From positions 1-63,443 of the forward strand of contig JBDSZL010000066.1 of assembly GCA_039925145.1 (NCBI GenBank): a stretch of 63,443 nucleotides of DNA, given 5' to 3'. The notes beneath the pieces were generated by a model that searched no databases, was not told the origin of the DNA, and saw nothing but the letters and a program-made list of their open reading frames with translations. The translations under genes and the position numbers were made by a program. Positions 60,313 to 63,443 of this stretch are shown here, in pieces (the first letter of the stretch is position 1; the number at the start of each line of letters is the position of its first letter). Source of the DNA: JBDSZL01 sp039925145 (GTDB lineage Bacteria > Acidobacteriota > Vicinamibacteria > Vicinamibacterales > SCN-69-37).

Positions 60313-60987
60313 GTGACGCGACGGATCAACCCGCGACTGCCGAGCGAGCAAGTGTCCGACCTGACCGCCAGCCGGCTGTCGGTGTACTTGCGCTGCCTGA
60401 ACACGCTCGATGCGGCAGGTGTCACCGCCATTTCGTCCAGGGCGCTCGCCGAGCAGTTCCATTTGAACGCCGCGCAGATTCGGAAGGACCTGGCCTGTTT
60501 TGGCGACTTCGGCGTGCGCGGCGTCGGCTATCGGGTGCGCGATCTGAAGCAGCACCTGCGCATGATTCTTGGGCTGGACCGCACTGTGCGGGTGGCCATC
60601 CTCGGAGCCGGCAACCTCGGGCTGGCGCTGGCCGACTACCCCGGCTTCAAGCAGGAGGGCTTCTCAATCGTCGGGCTGTTCGACGCCGACCGCAGCAAGG
60701 TCGGCCGCCGGTCGCGCGGAGGTGTGCAGATTTTCGACGTCGACGAGTTCCGCACCATCGTCCGCCGCGAGCGTATCAATATCGCCGTCATCGCCGTGCC
60801 GGCAGAGTCGGCACAGACGGTGGCCGACACCGCCGTGCAGGCCGGGGTTCGAGCCATCCTCAACTTCTCGCCAGGTGCGCTGCAGGTGCCGGCCTTCGTG
60901 AAGCTCAAGAACGTGGATCTCACGGTCTCCATGGAGAGTCTCTCGTTCTTCCTGGCCCGAGCCGAGAGCGATGCCAAGAGCGCGTAG
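60313..60987 (+). CDS. rex: Redox-sensing transcriptional repressor Rex
   Basis: 224 residues. The N-terminal winged helix has AISSRALAEQFHLNAAQIRK, then DLACFGDFGVRGVGYRV. The Rossmann domain binds NADH through GAGNLGLALADY, and the C-terminal helix SLSFFLARAESD swaps between subunits. Rex senses the NADH/NAD+ ratio and represses respiratory and fermentative genes, of which ndh at 2.3 kb could be one. The GTG at 60313 is chosen; the long upstream frame is antisense-like overlap with plsC. Its stop is inside moaC (17-base overlap). Confidence 0.92.
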   Translation: MTRRINPRLPSEQVSDLTASRLSVYLRCLNTLDAAGVTAISSRALAEQFHLNAAQIRKDLACFGDFGVRGVGYRVRDLKQHLRMILGLDRTVRVAILGAGNLGLALADYPGFKQEGFSIVGLFDADRSKVGRRSRGGVQIFDVDEFRTIVRRERINIAVIAVPAESAQTVADTAVQAGVRAILNFSPGALQVPAFVKLKNVDLTVSMESLSFFLARAESDAKSA

Positions 60988-61471
60988 CGCGGCGCGACCG
61001 GCGCTATCGCATGTGGACACCCAGGGCCGCGTCCGCATGGTCGATGTCTCGGAGAAGCCCGAGACCACGCGGGAGGCCGTCGCCGAGGCGCACGTCCAGA
61101 TCGGGAAAGTCGCCCTCGACGCCATCCGGCTCGGGCAGGTCGCCAAGGGCGATCCGCTGCAGACCGCCAGAGTGGCAGGCATCATGGCCGCGAAGCGAAC
61201 GGCCGACATCATCCCGCTGTGTCACCCGTTGCCTCTCACCCACATCACCGTCGATCTGCAAGCGACGCAGGCCGGCTACCGCATCGTGGCCCGAGTGGGC
61301 ACCGTGGGCCGGACGGGTGTGGAGATGGAAGCTCTCGTGGCGGTGTCTGCTGCGGCGCTGACGCTCTACGACATGCTGAAGGCGCTCGACAAGACGATTG
61401 TCATTGGTCCCATTCAGTTGCTCGAGAAGCGCGGCGGCCGCAGCGGCGACTACCGTCGCAAGGCGCGTTAG
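60971..61471 (+). CDS. moaC: Cyclic pyranopterin monophosphate synthase MoaC
   Basis: 166 residues. Motifs are MVDVSEKPETTREAVAEAHV, MAAKRTADIIPLCHPLPLTH (with the active-site Lys and His), GRTGVEMEALVAVS and the terminal LTLYDMLKALDK block. With MoaA it makes the first pterin precursor of molybdenum cofactor, which the oxidoreductase at the other end of the window would need. The start overlaps the end of rex. No other Moco genes are near. The acyl-CoA synthetase follows after seven bases. Confidence 0.93.
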   Translation: MPRARSAARPALSHVDTQGRVRMVDVSEKPETTREAVAEAHVQIGKVALDAIRLGQVAKGDPLQTARVAGIMAAKRTADIIPLCHPLPLTHITVDLQATQAGYRIVARVGTVGRTGVEMEALVAVSAAALTLYDMLKALDKTIVIGPIQLLEKRGGRSGDYRRKAR

Positions 61472-61478
61472 GCACGCG

Positions 61479-63359
61479 ATGAGCGCCCATCGTTCGCCGC
61501 CCCCGACGCCGGATGCTGCCACCTCAACGAGTCCGGCCGATGCAGACGTGCTCGACCTGCCCCGAACCGTTGCCGAGCTCCCGTTCTTTGCTGCTGGCCG
61601 ATTTCCCAAGCCCGATCTGCTGGGCCAGTGCGAAGGCAGCGAAGTTCGATACACCGGCGGCCGTGAACTGCTCGAGCTGGTCCGCAATCTCAGCCTTGGG
61701 CTGACCGCCCTCGGGATGACACGCGGCGATCGGGTCGCGCTGCTGTCCGAGAGCCGCCCCGAGTGGCTGATGGCTGACTTCGCCATTCTGACGGCTGGCG
61801 CTGTGACCACCCCCATCTACACGACCCTGCCAGCGGAACAGATCGGTTTCATTCTCCGAGACAGTGGCGCGGCGGTGGCCATCGTCTCGTCGCCGGTCCA
61901 GCTCGAGAAGCTGCTTGTGGCTGCCCCGGTGGGTGGTCCCCTGCGGACGGTGATCCTCATCGACCCCGTGGCGCCGGACGCGTTGGCGCTCGCGCCGCCC
62001 GGACTCCAGGTCGTCTCCTGGGCCGACACGCTCGCTCTCGGTCATCGCCGCATCCGCGACGGCTGGGGCGTGGCGCGCGAGTTCCATGACGCGGCACGAC
62101 AGGTCCGAAGCGACGACCTTGCGACGATCATCTACACGTCTGGCACCACTGGTGAGCCCAAGGGGGTCATGCTCACGCACGGCAACCTGATTGCCAACCT
62201 GCGTGGCGTGCTGCAGATGCTCGACTTGAGCCACGACGACGTGGCGCTGTCGTTTCTGCCGCTCTGTCACGCCTTCGAACGGATCGTGGCGTACGTGTAC
62301 CTCTGCACCGGAATTTCGGTGGCCTTCGCCGAGTCGCTCGACACCATTTCCCGCGATCTGCTGACCGTGCGGCCCACCGTCATGAGCGGCGTGCCGCGTG
62401 TCTTCGAGAAGTTGTACGCGCGAATCCTCGAGCGGGGCAGCGCCACATCTGGCCCTCGCCGGTGGCTGTTCGATCTGGCCATACGCGTGGCGCGGGTGAG
62501 AGGGGAACGGCTGCCCGAAGGCCGGTCGACGCCGCTCTGGGCAAGAGTGGCGTCGCCGCTCGTCCAGCGCGTCGTGTTCGCAAAAATCCACGCCGGGATC
62601 GGCGGCCGGCTTCGGTACGCCGTCTCTGGCAGCGCGCCGCTCGCGGTGCGCATCGCCCGCTTCTTCTACGGCATCGGTCTGCCAATTCTCGAAGGCTATG
62701 GCCTCACCGAGACGTCGCCGGTCCTGTGCGTCATGCCGCTCCGCGAGGTTCGATTCGGGACCGTCGGCCCGCCGCTTCCCAACGTGGAACTGCGGATTGC
62801 CGACGACGGGGAAATTCTGGCGCGCGGGCCGAATGTGATGGCGGGCTACCACAATCGGCCAGAGGCGACGGCGGAGGCCCTGGCCGGCGGCTGGTTTCAC
62901 ACAGGGGACATCGGCGAGTTCGATGCGCGCGGATTCCTGCGGATCACCGATCGAAAGAAGGACGTGCTCGTCACCTCCGGGGGCAAGAAGATCACGCCTC
63001 AACCCATCGAGCAGCGCCTGCGCGCGCACACGCTCGTGGCCGAAGCCATCATGGTGGGCGATCGCCGCCACTTTCCGGCGGTGCTGATTGTGCCGGAGTT
63101 CTCGCGCTTGGCGGCACACCTCGCGCTCGATGAGGCGACGCTCAGAGCCACGGTCAACAGCTTGCAGGTGAGGTCTGTCTTCGACGCGATCGTGCAGGCG
63201 GTGAACGACAACCTGGCGCAGTTCGAGCGCATCAAGAAATTTGCGCTGCTGTCCGAGGAGCTGACCATGGCCGACGGCGCGCTAACGCCCACGCTGAAGG
63301 TGAAGCGGCGCGTAGTCGAGGATCGCTACCGCGACGTCATCGAGATGCTGTATCGGTGA
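61479..63359 (+). CDS. Long-chain acyl-CoA synthetase (AMP-forming)
   Basis: 626 residues. The ATP/AMP motif is YTSGTTGEPKGVMLTHGN, then GYGLTETSP, then the hinge TGDIGEFDARGFLRITDR with KKDVLVTSGGKKI, and the catalytic lysine in PTLKVKRRVV. The length and FLPLCHAFER block fit the FadD15-like long-chain branch. It activates fatty acids to acyl-CoA in the cytoplasm or at the membrane and could feed plsC three genes upstream. The ATG at 61479 is preferred to an upstream overlapping frame inside moaC. Confidence 0.92.
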   Translation: MSAHRSPPPTPDAATSTSPADADVLDLPRTVAELPFFAAGRFPKPDLLGQCEGSEVRYTGGRELLELVRNLSLGLTALGMTRGDRVALLSESRPEWLMADFAILTAGAVTTPIYTTLPAEQIGFILRDSGAAVAIVSSPVQLEKLLVAAPVGGPLRTVILIDPVAPDALALAPPGLQVVSWADTLALGHRRIRDGWGVAREFHDAARQVRSDDLATIIYTSGTTGEPKGVMLTHGNLIANLRGVLQMLDLSHDDVALSFLPLCHAFERIVAYVYLCTGISVAFAESLDTISRDLLTVRPTVMSGVPRVFEKLYARILERGSATSGPRRWLFDLAIRVARVRGERLPEGRSTPLWARVASPLVQRVVFAKIHAGIGGRLRYAVSGSAPLAVRIARFFYGIGLPILEGYGLTETSPVLCVMPLREVRFGTVGPPLPNVELRIADDGEILARGPNVMAGYHNRPEATAEALAGGWFHTGDIGEFDARGFLRITDRKKDVLVTSGGKKITPQPIEQRLRAHTLVAEAIMVGDRRHFPAVLIVPEFSRLAAHLALDEATLRATVNSLQVRSVFDAIVQAVNDNLAQFERIKKFALLSEELTMADGALTPTLKVKRRVVEDRYRDVIEMLYR

Positions 63360-63378
63360 TGCGGCTTTGAGAAGAGAT

Positions 63379-63443
63379 GGCTCGAGGCTCGGGGCTTGGG
63401 GCTCGAGGAGAGATGGCTCGGGGCTCGGGGCTCGGGGCTCGAG
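63379..63443. repeat. Heptamer repeat array, GGCTCGG type
   Basis: Eight units in two phase-separated groups (63379-63406 and 63415-63443), mostly GGCTCGG with GGCTTGG and GGCTCGA variants. The plus strand has runs of GGGG spaced by CTC. The array continues to the edge of the window. Confidence 0.9.

Noticed and set aside
59617..60987. A 456-codon frame that would fuse an Arg-rich N-terminus to Rex
   Set aside because: The first 230 codons overlap plsC in another frame; the Rex domain begins normally at the GTG at 60313.
132..63359. A linked Moco-enzyme locus (oxidoreductase and moaC)
   Set aside because: The two genes are 59 kb apart with unrelated genes between, so only a functional dependence and no genetic linkage can be claimed.

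Overview
The window looks like chromosomal DNA of a high-GC Gram-negative bacterium, most likely an acidobacterium of the Vicinamibacteria type. The main clues are three large orphan MacB-like permeases without ATPase partners (the ADOP type), PadR regulators beside them, a PEP-CTERM exported protein, many signal-peptide proteins carrying Gly/Arg-rich low-complexity stretches (ThuA-like, DUF4159, esterase, M28 peptidase), a CarD-family regulator, and no spore or Gram-positive features. This placement is inference; no rRNA or other phylogenetic marker was compared.

Layout. 1-3.6 kb: the end of a YjbQ-like gene, a molybdopterin oxidoreductase and a divergent type II NADH dehydrogenase. 3.6-7.6 kb: a TPR lipoprotein divergent from a PEP-CTERM protein, then a decayed IS3-family element. 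7.7-18.3 kb: exported ThuA-like and subclass-B3-like metallo-beta-lactamase-fold proteins, a DUF3810 metalloprotease-like protein, a fatty acid desaturase, DUF3014 and STAS proteins, proline/glutamate catabolism (pruA) next to a PPi-type phosphofructokinase, a deleted PQQ-dehydrogenase remnant and a DUF4159 protein. 18.4-23.9 kb: a tRNA-Leu(CAA) followed by two tandem small islands. Each ends in a copy of the tRNA 3' end. They carry small hypothetical genes, HicBA, MntA with a ruined HepT, and DUF4160/DUF2442 genes, and no integrase. 25-34 kb: PadR/ADOP permease cluster. 34-36 kb: an epimerase-like protein, a DUF433/DUF5615 toxin-antitoxin pair with a frameshifted toxin, gene fragments and a DinB protein. 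36-48 kb: a membrane-anchored MutS-like ATPase, a LuxR-type two-component pair, an esterase, a DnaJ-zinc ribbon-PilZ protein, a small membrane-protein/regulator operon and GreB. 48-56.7 kb: an NtrC-like regulator lacking its DNA-binding end, then a DUF4129/DUF4350/MoxR/DUF58/SpoIIM/RDD cluster. 56.7-63.4 kb: an M28 peptidase, CarD with a histone-like tail, and a run plsC-rex-moaC-acyl-CoA synthetase.

How the parts fit. Housekeeping functions (NADH oxidation and redox sensing by Rex, Moco synthesis, lipid acyl transfer and activation, transcript cleavage) are interleaved with accessory DNA. The accessory parts show repeated decay: toxin-antitoxin modules have kept the antitoxin and lost the toxin, genes are frameshifted, and transposon and permease fragments remain. 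A heptanucleotide repeat family, G-rich on one strand, recurs in at least four intergenic places, including both ends of the window. The least explained structure is the pair of tRNA-Leu islands with shared ends and different contents.
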